A stretch of DNA of 64,000 nt from Eucommia ulmoides (Eukaryota; Streptophyta; Magnoliopsida; Garryales; Eucommiaceae), in contig CM028335.1 in NCBI GenBank assembly GCA_016647705.1, positions 38,384,712 to 38,448,711 on the forward strand, in the 5' to 3' direction. The position numbers and the translations under genes are program-made. Shown in pieces: positions 1 through 11,837 of this stretch. The notes under the pieces are model-generated. The model had not been told where the DNA came from, did not search any database, and worked only from the letters and a program-made list of their open reading frames with translations. Every line of letters begins with the position of its first letter. Position 1 is the stretch's first letter.

Positions 1-1267
1 TTGACCATTACCCAATGATGATATTATCCCCTAGTTGTCTGTCGAGGTCAAGCATAATGCCTACTCATGTGTGTTCTGTGTGCTTGACATCTCATTTAGG
101 TAAAACTCATTGGGGATCCTAATTTGCACGAGCACGTAGACTCAATGTACTAAGTATCCAAATGATTGACGCTAATTATCTAGTTAGCCAAGTTCATGAC
201 AAATTTAAGGGATTCTTGAACCTAATTGAGGAACTTTCGAGGCAAAATTCTAGGCGAGGTAGTTTAAGAGAAATGATTTAGGCATTCATTTTGATCATTT
301 GAGCCGTTGAATCCTACCATGCAAATTATTTTACCTCTCGTTACCCATCAAAGCGTTTAGCCATTTCAATTTTGAACACGCATCAAATACCCTAACCAAT
401 TAAATTTTTTCCTAACCATTGTCATTATACCTAAGGCACGAGTCGAGTTGTTATCAAATTAGTATTTGTTTAGGCTAATTGAAGTGAGCGATTGGGTTTT
501 GGGCAAACTTTTGATTGGTTCGGTATTCTAGTACTCACTTGTTATTTTTCTGTCGTTATTCCACACATGTGAAATTGTAAAAATTAAATAAGTTAGGGGA
601 TGTGCAAAAAAAAAAAAAAAACATGTGTAATTGTTGTTTTGTTTTTGTTTGCTTCGACATGTGAGTTCTGTGATTTTAAAAGTATGTTCGGGGTTGTATC
701 GGATTTATCTTTGTGAGTATGAGTGTGATTAAAGACCAATCGTCGTGCCTTGGGTATCTTTGATCTGATGACGCTTACTGTTTTATATTCCCGTTTTACC
801 CTTGACCAATTTTTTAAAACTGAACCAAGTCATTTTAATCTCTGAGAATTGATTAGCCTACATTAGTGGAGAGTAGAACTTAGTCTGGCTTATGGAAATC
901 CTATACCTCTTCGGTTTTAGTCATGAACTTTGTTGGTTAATTAAATTTGGTCTTTGGATTGTTGTGTAATGAGAGTCTTAGCATATACACTTGGAAAGGA
1001 TCTAGAATGGAATTTACCATTATTGAATGTTGAAATTCTAGAACATCACATGTTGCGGTTTTATTCTTAAACTCGAAATGATTGGGGGCTATTGAGGGAA
1101 TTATTTTTGGTCATTAGTTGAAATACAAAACTCACACATCGTTGTTTTTAATTTATTTGTATCTTTCTTCATTTGAATTTGTGTTCGTGAATTCATTTTG
1201 GTAGTTTTGTTTTCTTGTGTGGGTGTTTTTGCTCGAGGACTAGCAAAATTCAAAGTTTGGGGGTATT
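1..1267 (+). mobile_element. 3' internal region of an Athila-like Ty3/gypsy element (fossil)
   Basis: This AT-rich stretch has no recognisable domain, but it ends in a polypurine tract (GTTTGGGGG, about 1256-1264) directly before an LTR start TGATAG at 1268. That arrangement marks the 3' end of a plus-strand Ty3/gypsy element whose body lies left of the window. An A run (about 607-621) sits inside it. Athila-group elements commonly have a long non-coding or env-like stretch before the 3' LTR, which fits. The assignment rests mainly on the flanking LTR. The short ORFs on either strand look incidental. Confidence 0.5.
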
Positions 1268-2637
1268 TGATAGATTGATATTTATCTATATATTTCCTCA
1301 CAAATTTGGTAGTTTTCGAGTGTTCTATTAGTGTTTTCAATCATTTTTATTTGTTTTTATGCATATAAGGTGTTAATGGGTGAAAATGGTTGCAAATTAA
1401 GCCCGTCGGTGAAGAAACGAGTAAAAAAAAGGCCCATACCTGTGTTTTGCCCAGGGAGCGCTATAGTTCACTCCTTACGAGCTGCAGTGAGTAAGCTTAT
1501 TGCTCCCTAAAGATAGCACACTGAAGCACGCCCCTGCGTGCTGCAGCGCGCACTTGTTAGCGCCCCTGCGTGCTGCAGCGCGCACTTGTTAGCGCCCCTT
1601 TTTGTAGTTTGCGCACTACACCTATTGGCGCTCCTTATGGGCTACAGTGCTGTTGCACCAACTGGCAATGTGTTTTTAGTCATTTATTGGGTTTTTTTGA
1701 GAAATATATAAATATCCCTTGATGCCCCTTTTGTGGAGGACATTTTTTGGAACCCCAAAATCCGACCAAATAAAAAAGATCACTATTGGAGAAGAGGAAA
1801 GGACAATGAGTGGATCTTTCAGAGGTAGAATCATCTACTCTTCAGATTTGGATATCTTCTCTTTCATTATCTCTTTCATTTTAAACTCTTGGTTTGCTGT
1901 TTTGATGATATATTTCTCATTTGTTGTTAGATATTTGGTTATGGCCATGTGTAGCTAAATATTTATTTTCTATGGATTAATGTAGTTCACGAGTATCACG
2001 AGTATTGTGTATAAGTAAATCTATGTTTAGATGATGGTTGTTCATCTCTATTCGATTGCGTTTACCGTTTTATCATTTCTATTGTATGCTTGTATATGAT
2101 ATTGTGGTTGATTTAAGAATACGGGGTTTGATACTTAAGAGAGGTAACCCCAAATTCGGACTAGGTTTAAACGCAACACAAGTTCTAATATTTTGATAGA
2201 TTATTAGAACTTGTGCAATCTGTACGGTTAGGGTAAGACGCATGTAATCAATTAAACTCTTGATAGGGATATCAATTTTGATATGGTTACATATTCACTC
2301 ACTTTACACTTGAGAGAGGTAGCGAGTAAGTGTTAGAAATCTTGATTGTTGAATAGGTTGATAACCATTAGTGTAAACTAGAATAAATTAAGCATGTATG
2401 AGTAAACGAAGTTAATCCCTAGATAATCCATTCCCATAGAATTTATTCCAAGTATTGTAGTTTAATTTGTTTTCCTATTTCGAACACTATTCAAATCATT
2501 AATTGTCTAGAGAAAATTGAGTTATTCTAATTATAGTACTCATCTTGTTCTAACGATAAATCCTAGTGGACGATACTTAATCTTCGGATCATTTTATTAC
2601 ATGTTGACCTCGTGCCCTTGAGAGTATTCCTAACACA
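1268..2637 (+). mobile_element. 3' LTR, Athila-like Ty3/gypsy (fossil)
   Basis: The LTR starts TGATAG after the polypurine tract and ends near ACACA at 2637. Several blocks match the complete solo LTR at 58917-60334 in the same order: the GTTTTCGAGT block near its start, GAATACGGGGTTTGA near 2120, GGTAACCCC near 2145, and a TTGACCTCGTGC block near the end (2604). The latter is typical of the 3' end of Athila-type LTRs. A GC-rich block at about 1450-1665 differs completely from the corresponding block of the other copy. The right end is approximate because only one flank is visible. Confidence 0.65.
1529..1592 (+). repeat. Perfect 32-bp tandem duplication in LTR
   Basis: Two identical 32-bp units (1529-1560 and 1561-1592) are followed by a 7-base start of a third. 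Each contains GTGCTGCAGCGCGCAC, which is nearly self-complementary. They lie in a GC-rich block inside an otherwise AT-rich LTR. Perfect identity suggests a recent local duplication. Confidence 0.9.
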
Positions 2638-2949
2638 TAAATATATCACAACATAGAGCACTTGAAGAAATATTTTTAATAACAAAGCTTCAGTATGTAA
2701 AACATGTTTTTGCGTTATACTTAATAAAGTTTCACTTTGATCAAATTGCTATGGGTGTTGATATATTTGGTGATTTTATGGGCTAACCCCGGAACACCAA
2801 TGTTAGAACTACATTCGACTTGATTCTTAGCTATCCTAAGATATGTAGGAAACCCTGGTTGGGACCTGTCAAACCCAGGATATGGGGATCAGTCTCCATT
2901 CTCCACATGTTGCAGCGTACTCCTCTAGTACTAGTTAAATAACCATCAT
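2638..2949. other. Unassigned stretch before tandem repeat
   Basis: There is no gene and no clear motif. It lies between the Athila-like LTR and the tandem repeat that precedes the Tat-like LTR, so it is probably part of the 3' non-coding region of the Tat-like element. That is inference from position only. Confidence 0.3.
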
Positions 2950-3545
2950 TTATGAAGATTCCTTATCCATTGGGTAGGAATTTAGTATTTCTTGTATAGA
3001 GGTAGCAATTGTTAGGAACATCCCTAGCCTTCGCATTCCTAGAAATTTTATTTTATGTAGTTTACATGCAGTTATTTCCAGAAATATCCCTGGTCTTCGC
3101 TTTCCAATTCTAATATTCCTAGTGTAGAGAAAGTGATTCTCAAGAACTTTATTGGCCTTCACTTTCCTATTTTTTTTCTTCATAGTGTAGATGCAGTGAT
3201 TTCCAAGAATATCCCTAGTCTTCATCTTCAAGTTGTAGTATTCTTATTGTAGAGGCAGTGATTCGTCGGAATGTTCCTGGCCTGCGCTTTCCTAGGAATT
3301 TTATTTTTCTTAGTGTAGATGCAGTAATTTCTAGGAACATCCTTGGTTTTCTCTTTCCAGTATTAGTGTTCCTAGTATAAAGGTAGCGATTCCCAGGAAT
3401 GTTCCTGGCCTTCGCTTTCCTATGAATTTTAATTTCCTTAGTGTAGATGTAGCAATACCCAGGAATAACCTAGGTTTTGAATATTTTAGATGTACTATTT
3501 TAGCATTAAGTTTATTTAATTTCCATGTCTCGCGGAACATAAATG
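2950..3545 (+). repeat. Alternating A/B tandem repeat, about 63-bp units
   Basis: About eight degenerate units of 62-66 bp share a GTAGATGCAGTGATT..AGGAA core. Two subtypes alternate: A units contain GGCCTTCGCTTTCCTA then AATTTTATTT; B units contain GGTCTTC..TTTCC then TAGTATTCCTAGT. The true period is therefore a dimer of about 128 bp. It lies directly upstream of the polypurine tract and LTR at 3602. Because 63 is divisible by three, it produces repetitive minus-strand reading frames (2950-3231, 3331-3540) that I do not consider genes. 3' untranslated tandem repeats at this place are known from Tat/Ogre elements. Confidence 0.85.
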
Positions 3546-3582
3546 TTTGTGTCTCCTATCTTTGTCATTATGAGTAAACTTG

Positions 3583-3601
3583 CATGACAAAGAGGGGCAA
3601 C
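3583..3601 (+). other. Polypurine tract of Tat-like element
   Basis: ACAAAGAGGGGCAAC immediately precedes LTR start TGTAGACA. The same arrangement occurs, in reverse, at 22424-22442 and 58517-58535, so three elements share this junction. Confidence 0.75.
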
Positions 3602-4306
3602 TGTAGACATCGTATTTTGTCCCTCCCATTTAAGTTTTCAAAAGCATTGAGTTTAAAATAAAAATTCAAATAAACTTTAAATTTAGGTTTAATGGGAATG
3701 AATTTATATCTTAAATTATAGGTGATACTATACAAGGATAAAAAAAAAAAAAAAAAAAAAAAAAACCCATAAAATTGTCAATTCGATCGAAATTCATTAT
3801 AAACAAAAAATTTAGGTTAATTTCAAAATTCCTAAAAGTTAATGGGGAATAAAATGATAATGTTGAAAATATATTTTCCATGAATATTACTTTTAATGTT
3901 TAAATTGGTTTCTACCCTTTAATTTACGGAAATTTCACCCATTACATTTACTTCCCGTTTTGACTCTTGAAACTTTCGTTTTCACTGGTTTTATAAAATT
4001 TGACAACCAAAAATATTTGTTTAATTTTATGTCTAAAGTATTAATCTCCTAAATCAAGCGGCAAAGCCTTGATTTGGAAAATGGGTGCGCAAGACACCAA
4101 GATTACTAAGAGCACACCCTCCTCAGCTTTGAAAAAGCATATAGGATTCTTCCATCGGTGTGCCCTTAGAAAAGTTGGCATTCAATTCTAGTATTCAACG
4201 AGTATCTTATGAAAATATCTCATCCATAATAATACCATCATTTGCAAGGGCTGTCATGTTGCCAACACTAGTTGAATTAACATGCCACTATTCAAGATTA
4301 TTAATG

Positions 4307-4826
4307 GCATTAAATGAAGTATTAAATGTAGCATCAAATAAAGTCATTGATGACATTAAATGAAGCAATATTATGGAATATTTGGCCCATGAACAATCTC
4401 GTGATGATAAAATATCATCATTCCATAGGTAATTAGTTCCAAAACCTAGTATAAACTAGTCTTCATCATGGCTAAGCATTTAAAGGCATTAAATGTCATT
4501 AAATGAAACAATCAATGCATGCATTAAATGGAATTAAATAGGTAATCTTTTGGAAAGATTTTTGGGCAAAAATCTCTTGATAAAAACCTAATTGCCTAGG
4601 GTAATTAGTGCTTAGAATGTAGTTTAACTTGCTTCCATCATGACAAAGCCTTAATGGCCATTAAATATAGCATTCAATTTAGCATTAAATGACATTAAAT
4701 GAGCATTTAATGGAAAATATTTTCCTAGATCTTGATCATCACGAAAAAATCCTCATGATTACCTACATGAGCTTATGTAGATGTTGATCATTGCCTACAC
4801 CTTCTAGCCATTAATAGCATTAAATA
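4307..4826 (+). promoter_or_regulatory. Cluster of GCATTAAATG sites in LTR U3
   Basis: Exact GCATTAAATG occurs at 4307-4316, 4486-4495, 4521-4530 and 4682-4691. Close variants lie at 4320-4330 (TATTAAATGTA, containing the L1-box TAAATGTA), 4353-4362, 4496-4505, 4692-4701, 4703-4712 and 4817-4826. HD-ZIP class IV proteins (ATML1/PDF2 type) are known to bind the pseudopalindrome GCATTAAATGC. The cluster ends about 50 bp before the LTR TATA box. Binding is inferred, not shown. Confidence 0.55.
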
Positions 4827-4875
4827 GCCAATTAAAATAGACTAGCTATGCCTGCGCACTCCATAATGTGTTGCC

Positions 4876-4884
4876 TATAAAAAG
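4876..4884 (+). promoter_or_regulatory. TATA box of Tat-like LTR
   Basis: TATAAAAAG lies between the U3 site cluster and a CT-rich leader-like stretch, the usual place of the LTR core promoter. Confidence 0.6.
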
Positions 4885-4978
4885 GGAATTTGTTTTCATT
4901 TGGAACTAGGCTTTTCCAGTACACTTTTCTCTCTAGGCTCAAATTCTTCTCTCAGGTCTCTTGATCTCTTAAGCTTTC

Positions 4979-7127
4979 TATTGAATCTAAGGTTTTAATG
5001 AATAGTTAAGTATTGATGTTTTTTTATAGAACTAATGGTTTTTGTTTCATATTTATAGTTCCATGCATTTGATTAAGATGAAAGATTTGATGAAGAAGAC
5101 GTTAAGGGTGTAAGATGGACATAAAGAAGATATGAAGAGTTTTGAAGACGTTGAAGAAAAATAGGTGAAAACAACTCTTTACTTACATATTTTTAATCCA
5201 ACCCGAATTAGGATCACACATGACACTTAAAATGAGTTAATTATATATGTGTCATGATAACAACTCTTTACTTGAAAAATGTGTTTTAAAATATAATTTT
5301 TTTTGTTTTCGGGTCAATTCAGTCAACAGAAAGCAATCAGCCAACTAATTAAAACACTGGGTTTTGAGAGTTAAAATGAAGTTCTATTGATCCGATCGGT
5401 TAACCGGAAGCAATCAGTTAGCCGTTTAAAACAATAGCTGAAGTGAGCACACTAATCCAATCGGTCAACTTAATGAAGAGGTTGGTCATCTGAATGAAGA
5501 GGTCGGTCAACCGAATGAGTCGATAAATGAAATGGAGAGAATTAAATGCTTACAGATTAATTTGATTAACCAACTGGGCATGGTTGATAAATCGAATGGG
5601 TATAAGGCAAATGACTAATTTTTCCTTGGTAGTGATCGGTCAACCAGTTGGAGTAGGTTAGTCAACCGGCTGCTTCAGTTAGGAAATCGACTGATTTGGT
5701 CTCTTAGTAAAAAAATATCTATTTTTTATGATTCCAAGAGATGGATTTGGGAAATTTGAATGTAATTCAAATATAAACAACCTATTATGTGATCCCTATT
5801 GATTTGGTCTATATATTTTGATAATCTTTTAATTAAAGTGATTTAATTTTTCTTATTTTGATGGATTTCTATTTAAAATTGTCTTAAAGACCAAAATGAT
5901 ATTTTCCAAGAATATTTTCAAATGAAAAATATATATTTTAAACGTACATGGTAAATGGGGTCTTGTGGTATCATTTAATGACATAGTATTTGAAAAGTAG
6001 CCGTTACAAGATATCTTTGAAATTTCTGTATTTAAACATATGAATTTTGAGTTTAAACATTCCTATTTTGGTGGAGAATATTTGGGGTCAAAGATGTGGA
6101 AGAGATTTATTGAAATTTATTTGACCTTACGATTTAGTCAATTTACTTAAATATCATTCTTTCTATACTTTCATTGACTAAGATCAAATTATTTTTGGAC
6201 TAAATTGAGAGCTTTAAAGTTATATTGATTGGTCAAATATAGCCATTATGAAGCTATATGATATATAGGGCCGTATGTGTAATTTATTAACACAACATTT
6301 GAAAACTAACAGTTGAAGGGCTAGCTCTAGATCTATTTAAAGAGACATGTGGAAATTAAATTACACATCAAGAAAATCAATTTAATCAAATTTTAATTGC
6401 TTCCTATTATATCTATCACGTGGTGATTATTCGGGACATTAATCAAGTATATTCGTATGGAGGTGGTAGAAGCTATTTGTTGGAAGAAACTTTTTTTTTT
6501 TTTTTTTGGTATTTGTGAGTTTGAGTGGATTAGACACGTTTCGGATGGTGTCTAGTCAGGGTAGTTAGGTTTTGATCTTTTTTCTGTTAAAAAAAATTAG
6601 GGTTTGATCTTTGTGCTGGTAAAAAGGTTAGGTTATTCTTTTTCCTTAAAAAGAATTAGGTTTTAATTCATCTTGCAATTGAATTATTTTTTAAGTGATT
6701 TGTAAAGGTTCATCATTCCTTGTGAAAATGATAAGTGAGAGAGTGTTAGGTTTATTTTTAGCCTGGTAAAAAGATAGAATTTATCTTTGAATTGTGAAAA
6801 GGGTAAATTGTAAAGGTTGATTTTGTGTCTGTCAAAGAATCGTTAGTTGTAAAGGTTTAATTCTTACCTGGTAAAAAAATCAAGAGGTTAATGGATTGCG
6901 AATCTCCGTGGAGCTCGGGGAACTAAACGTAGGCAAGATTAACTTGACGAACTAGAATAAATTCTTGTGTGTTATGTTGATTTATTATTCATATTGTATT
7001 TTGGTGTACACTTAGTATTAAACACATATCAGCTGCGTAAAAAGATAATAATTGATTTAGAGAAATTAATTAATTGTGTTTTAAGTGTTTGATTGTTAAA
7101 TTTTATAACTACCCAATTCAAAGAACA
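4979..7127 (+). mobile_element. Partial Sirevirus (SIRE/Maximus-like copia) LTR (fossil)
   Basis: It starts at TATTGAATCTAAGG, matching the TGTTGAATCCAAGG start of complete copies at 36441 and 45150, and runs to ACCCAATTCA near the LTR end. Its parts in order are: GGTCAACC-type motif cluster (about 5310-5700), TATA-like CTATTTAAAGAGAC (about 6334), stem-loop array (about 6565-6895) and the conserved CGAATCTCCGTGGAGCT block (about 6899). At 7127/7128 it meets the same LTR family in opposite orientation. Confidence 0.8.
6635..6656 (+). other. Best stem-loop of the LTR array
   Basis: ATTCTTTTT (6635-6643) and AAAAAGAAT (6648-6656) form a perfect 9-bp stem with loop CCTT. It is one of about eight consecutive stem-loops between 6565 and 6895. 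Confidence 0.75.
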
Positions 7128-9122
7128 ATATATCCCAGTTCGGTAAGCTACTTTTACTTACGTCCAATCCCCCAAGCTCCACGAAGATTCTCAATCTACT
7201 GAACCCCAGATTCATTTCCTAGGTAGGAACCAAACCTTTACGATCTAGATCTTTTTCACAAACTCAAAATCAACCTTCAGAATTATTCGTTTCCCAGGCT
7301 CAAGAAGAACCTTATCTTGCTCAAGACTAACGTAATTCTATTACAGGAAGAATTAAAACCTAATTTTTTTAACAGGCTAAAGATCAAACCTATCACGCCC
7401 TCACACTTTTACACTTATTTTTTTTTTCTAAGGTTTAGGAAGAACCTTTAAAATCACTCAATTCAATTACAGGGAGAACCAAAACCTAATTCTTTTCAAA
7501 TAAAAAGAATAACCTAAACTTTTTGCATGACAAATATCAAACCCTAATTTTTTTCACAGGAAAATTATCAAAACCTAGCTACCCTGACTAGACACCGTCC
7601 CAAAAGTTTTTAATTTGCTCAAACTCACAAATACAAAACAAATGTAAGTTTCATCCGTAAGGAGCTTCTATCAGCTCAATACAAATATACTTGATTAATG
7701 TCCCGAATAATTACTATGTGATAGATATAGATACAATGTGAGGCTAACAAATCTGATTAATTAAAAAAGTGGGCAGCACAATTTTAGGTACGTAATTAGA
7801 TAATCAAATAAAATCATTTAAAATCGAATTTTAGGCTTTTAAGGTTAAAATAGTTTTCTAATTAATTGGTGACGCCAAACAGTAAGCGTTTTAGACTAAG
7901 AACTTATATAAAATCTCTTGTAGAAATCTTAGCAAAATACTCACTCCTATAATAGCACAAATTGATATTCTTGATATCTTAAACTCAATCCCGCAGGTCT
8001 CTTTAAATAGACCGAGAACTAACCATCCAACGGTTAGTTTTCAAATATTGTGTCAAGAAATGACACATTTACACCCCAAATAACATTGCCTTTCATTTTA
8101 GGTGCATTCAACATTAAAATGTCTTTCAATTCTCTCATATAAGTTTATAAAACAATTCTCAATTTAAAACCATAAAAATAGAAAGTATTAATCCGTTTAA
8201 ATTAAGAGAATCGATAAGTATGTCAACCAAATCAATAGGGATAATAGAACAGGTAGACCGTAAATTAATTAGGTTCAAATCCCCCAAATATATCCGTTTG
8301 AATCCTCAAAAGCGGACAATTTTTTACCAAGAGACCAAGTCACATGAACCTTTAACTAGCACAGTCGGTTGACCGAGCCCTGATGATTGGTTGACCAACT
8401 GATCCTATACCATATTTCAACCATTGGATTTAGGCCAGTTGGTTGACCGGATGCCTCCAATCGGTTTATCAGTTGGATCAGAGTGATCAAATTTTCCTCC
8501 AACTTTCCTTCTAACTCAAACAGTTGATCGACCCATTTCATTCTGTTAACATATTAGATTAGTGTGTTCACTTCCTTTGCCAATTTAGCAACTTTTTAAA
8601 TGGTTGACATATCTCTTTAATTCGGTTGACTGACTAGATCCGTAGCACCTTATTTTAACTTCAAAACTCACTGTTTAATTCGGTTAACCAATTGCTTTTC
8701 TTGATTGACCAATTTGACAAGATTACTTTACTATTTACACTTTAAAACAAGTTTTCTAATTAGGTCAATTATCAAATTCATTTTACATAAGGAGCACATA
8801 TAAAGTCTTAAATTAAGATATTAAACTTTATCATTTCATTTCAAGACACACATAAAAGTAATTCATCTAAAATGTCGTGTGTGATCCTAATTTAGGTTGC
8901 ATTAAGAGTATTTAAGTAGAGAGTTGTTTTCATCTAATTTTCTTCAAGTTCTTCAAAACTCTTCATATCTGCATTGCATCCATCTTGCACCCTTTATGTT
9001 TTATTCATGAGGTCTTCTTTTTAATCACATGCTTGGAACTTATCAATCTGAAACACTTGATAAAATCTTTAGTTCCATAAAAAATATCAATACGTAATTG
9101 TTCATCAAACCTTGGATTCAAT
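7128..9122 (-). mobile_element. 3' LTR of minus-strand Sirevirus element (fossil, partial)
   Basis: The reverse complement matches the Sirevirus LTR: start at 9113-9122 (reverse of TATTGAATCC), motif cluster at about 8360-8740 (GGTTGACC on the plus strand), TATA-like region near 8010 and stem-loop array at about 7199-7585. It pairs with the LTR at 11838-14131; the pair differ at many positions, so the element is old. Together with 4979-7127 it forms a large inverted repeat. Confidence 0.8.
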
Positions 9123-11837
9123 AATATTTTCCTTTTTGATGATAACAATTAACTTTGATGTTTTCCTCAATAAAGAATCTAACCAGGCTCCCCTAAATTC
9201 GAAGACGGGTATTTAAACTCATTTAAGCATAATTATGAAAACACAAACAATAATGATAAAGATATGTAATATAAGCCCAATTTAGTCAACAATGATAATC
9301 AACATTAAGCCCAATAACTAACATCTCCCTTTAATAAATGCAATGCTTAGACGAACAAATTCCTAAATATCAACTAACTCATTTAAACATCAACTTCTCC
9401 TCCTTTGTCTTCTCAAAAAGTGGGGACGGAGAATCAAAAATATTAATTTAGGCATACATCGTTATGCTTAGCCATACTTAAACCTCGAATGATTTTCACG
9501 AATTGATCTTCCGCTAGAGGTTTAGTGAAAATATTAACAAGATCACGGAGGTGTCAAAATATTCAATATCCCTTTTTTCAATTTAAGTATAACATATTAT
9601 TTCTCCATTTATAAAAACTTCTCCCCCTATATAATTGTAAACAAGTTAATTCATGCTTATGGGAGCAAATTTGAGGCAATTTTAAGAGATCATCAAAACA
9701 TTATAACAATATAGCATGAAATCATATAATTTCAATTAAGTCAACATGCTTTATTTTTTATACCAATTAATATCTTCCTTTCGATAGAATAAAAAAAACA
9801 TGTAATCTTTAATGCACTAGGACATGAAGCATATCTCAATAATGATATAAATTATTTATGAAACCATTAACATCAATCTAATACATGGATAATTGCATAC
9901 TAAAGATGTTTTCTTATAAAATTATAGATCTCTTATAGAATAATAATAATTTAAAACCAAAGGAAATAAAATGTATGCTAATTTCCTATTAACATGCATT
10001 CAGCTAGGCATTTGATGCTCATAAAGATATCCATGTTCAAAACACTAAGAATAGATTGATATGCTATCTATATTTAGATGATCATTCAAAATAGATTAAC
10101 ACAATTTCATAAAGCAATACCAACTACCCAAACTTAAATTCATATGATTAATGCTGTCAATATAGACCATGCTAAATACTGATATTTTAAAACATGTAAC
10201 ATGTGATAGGAGAAATGCAATAAGCTTAATAACCATCATATAACTCAATCTTAATTAATAAATTAGTATATCTAACAATATAAATCACATAACATGCTTC
10301 ATATAATCAAATAAATTAACAATACTTGATATAAGCATATCATAAAAATATGTTAATGTACTTTAACTAAATGTGATTCTCAGAATCACCATGTAATATT
10401 TCTAAGATAACAAGTAAACACATAATTTAATATAGGTATTAGAAACCACTATCAACTTACCTAATTGGTATGTCGGATACCTCCCTCTTTAACAAATTTA
10501 ATGAATTTAAACTGTAAAGGGTTAGGAGTACCTTTAACATCATTGGGGACGACTTTATTTGTTACCTCATTGTTATTGTCAATACCATTCCTGTTATCTT
10601 TTGAAATAACTAATTGAGTTGGCTTGTCATTCCTAGGGGTAACCAATTGATTCTTCTCAACAAAATCTTTATCAATCATGGACACTACTGCTTGATGTAT
10701 TTTTGTAGTGATCAACAATAATTATGTAAACCAGTGTCTGCTGCTTTTAAGGTTCCCTTCTCTCCGAATGATAGTTATTTCGCTCAACCCATGGATTTCC
10801 AATAGCATCCACTTTACACATTTGTATATTTTGATTCATCCTTGTTGGTGCATTGAATTTGGAATCCCTTCTCAGCATGTAGTATTCATTATACGTTCTT
10901 GATTAAGCAAATCTATCATTTGTACTCGCATAAAAATTTTCTTTCATTAATATCTAATTATTTCTGGATCCAACTAGGTAACCATGCAATAGATATCACA
11001 TTTTCTTAAAATGACCATGTTTCCTACAATAAAAGCACCTAAAATTGTTAGTGCATTTCCTCGGATAATCATTATTCCATACAGAAGCATGATTTTGATG
11101 GTGATATTGAGGAGTTGCTTTAGCAACTATTTGTTTTTCAACAAATTTAGTTTTCTCAATATCCTTGAATTTATCCATTACTTTGTTAAGCTAATTTTGA
11201 TTCTTTTCAAGTGATCGCTCCAACGAACTAACATTTACCTGTAGACCAAAATTCTTCATATGCATAAATTAAAGATCATTTTTAATAATTTGACAATCAT
11301 TTTAAATAGAATAACTTTTCAAATGAGCTTTTTCAAGCTCACACCTTGCATTATCCAACTCAATATTCAAGGCCCCATTTAAAATTTCAAGATTTTTCTT
11401 TTTAAAATCACTTTGCTGAAAATCATAAATACTATTTTTCAAAACTTCATTCTCTTTTTCAAGAGAATTAGATTTTTTCAAGCAGCTTACAAATTTCAGA
11501 TAAATCACTTAAAAATTTAGTAGTTCCAAAATACTTGTTCAAATTCTTCTTCTTAAGAGATTTATTCGTACTAAACTTTTTATTTTCAAGAATCGCAATC
11601 TTTTACCGAAGTTTCAAATTCTCTTTTCCAAAAACATAAATAAGGGGCAGTCAACATCTCAATAGCTTTATCTGCAGCCTTATTATCATAATTTTATCAT
11701 TCTCATAAACGAAACCCTGATTATCAAAGTAAGACATGCATAAGATTCACACACAATATTATTATCAGTGCAATCCATGTAATCGTGTTTAGTTACGATG
11801 TTAAGCCTAACGAGTTAAAATCAGCTTTGTTGTCAAT
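9123..11837 (-). mobile_element. Internal region of minus-strand Sirevirus element: gag and 3' parts (fossil)
   Basis: Read on the minus strand from right to left it holds: a primer-binding region next to the LTR (about 11815-11837); a coiled-coil gag segment (11302-11508, NSLEKENEVLKNSIYDFQQ); a gag zinc knuckle CX2CX4HX4C (CFYCRKHGHFKKMC, about 10993-11034); a gag tail (10461-10718, FKFIKFVKEGG); AT-rich sequence; a short RNase H C-terminal piece (about 9470-9560, similar to the end of the plus-strand copy near 19180-19275); and the 3' untranslated region (9123-9420). It is broken at several places. Confidence 0.75.

Larger units (their letters stand above)
3602..4978 (+). mobile_element. 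Left part of 3' LTR, Tat/Ogre-like Ty3/gypsy (fossil)
   Basis: The LTR begins TGTAGACATCGTATTTTG, the start typical of Tat-clade LTRs, right after the polypurine tract. It runs through a U3 rich in GCATTAAATG sites (4307-4826), a TATA box (TATAAAAAG, 4876-4884) and a leader-like CT-rich stretch. At 4979 Sirevirus-like LTR sequence begins. A poly(A) run lies at about 3739-3765. It is a different subfamily from the other Tat LTRs here; U3 similarity is low beyond the terminus. Confidence 0.65.

Noticed and set aside
2950-3540. Minus-strand repetitive frames as a repeat protein
   Set aside because: They arise because the 63-bp tandem repeat keeps frame; the two frames are interrupted and lie in a retroelement 3' region.
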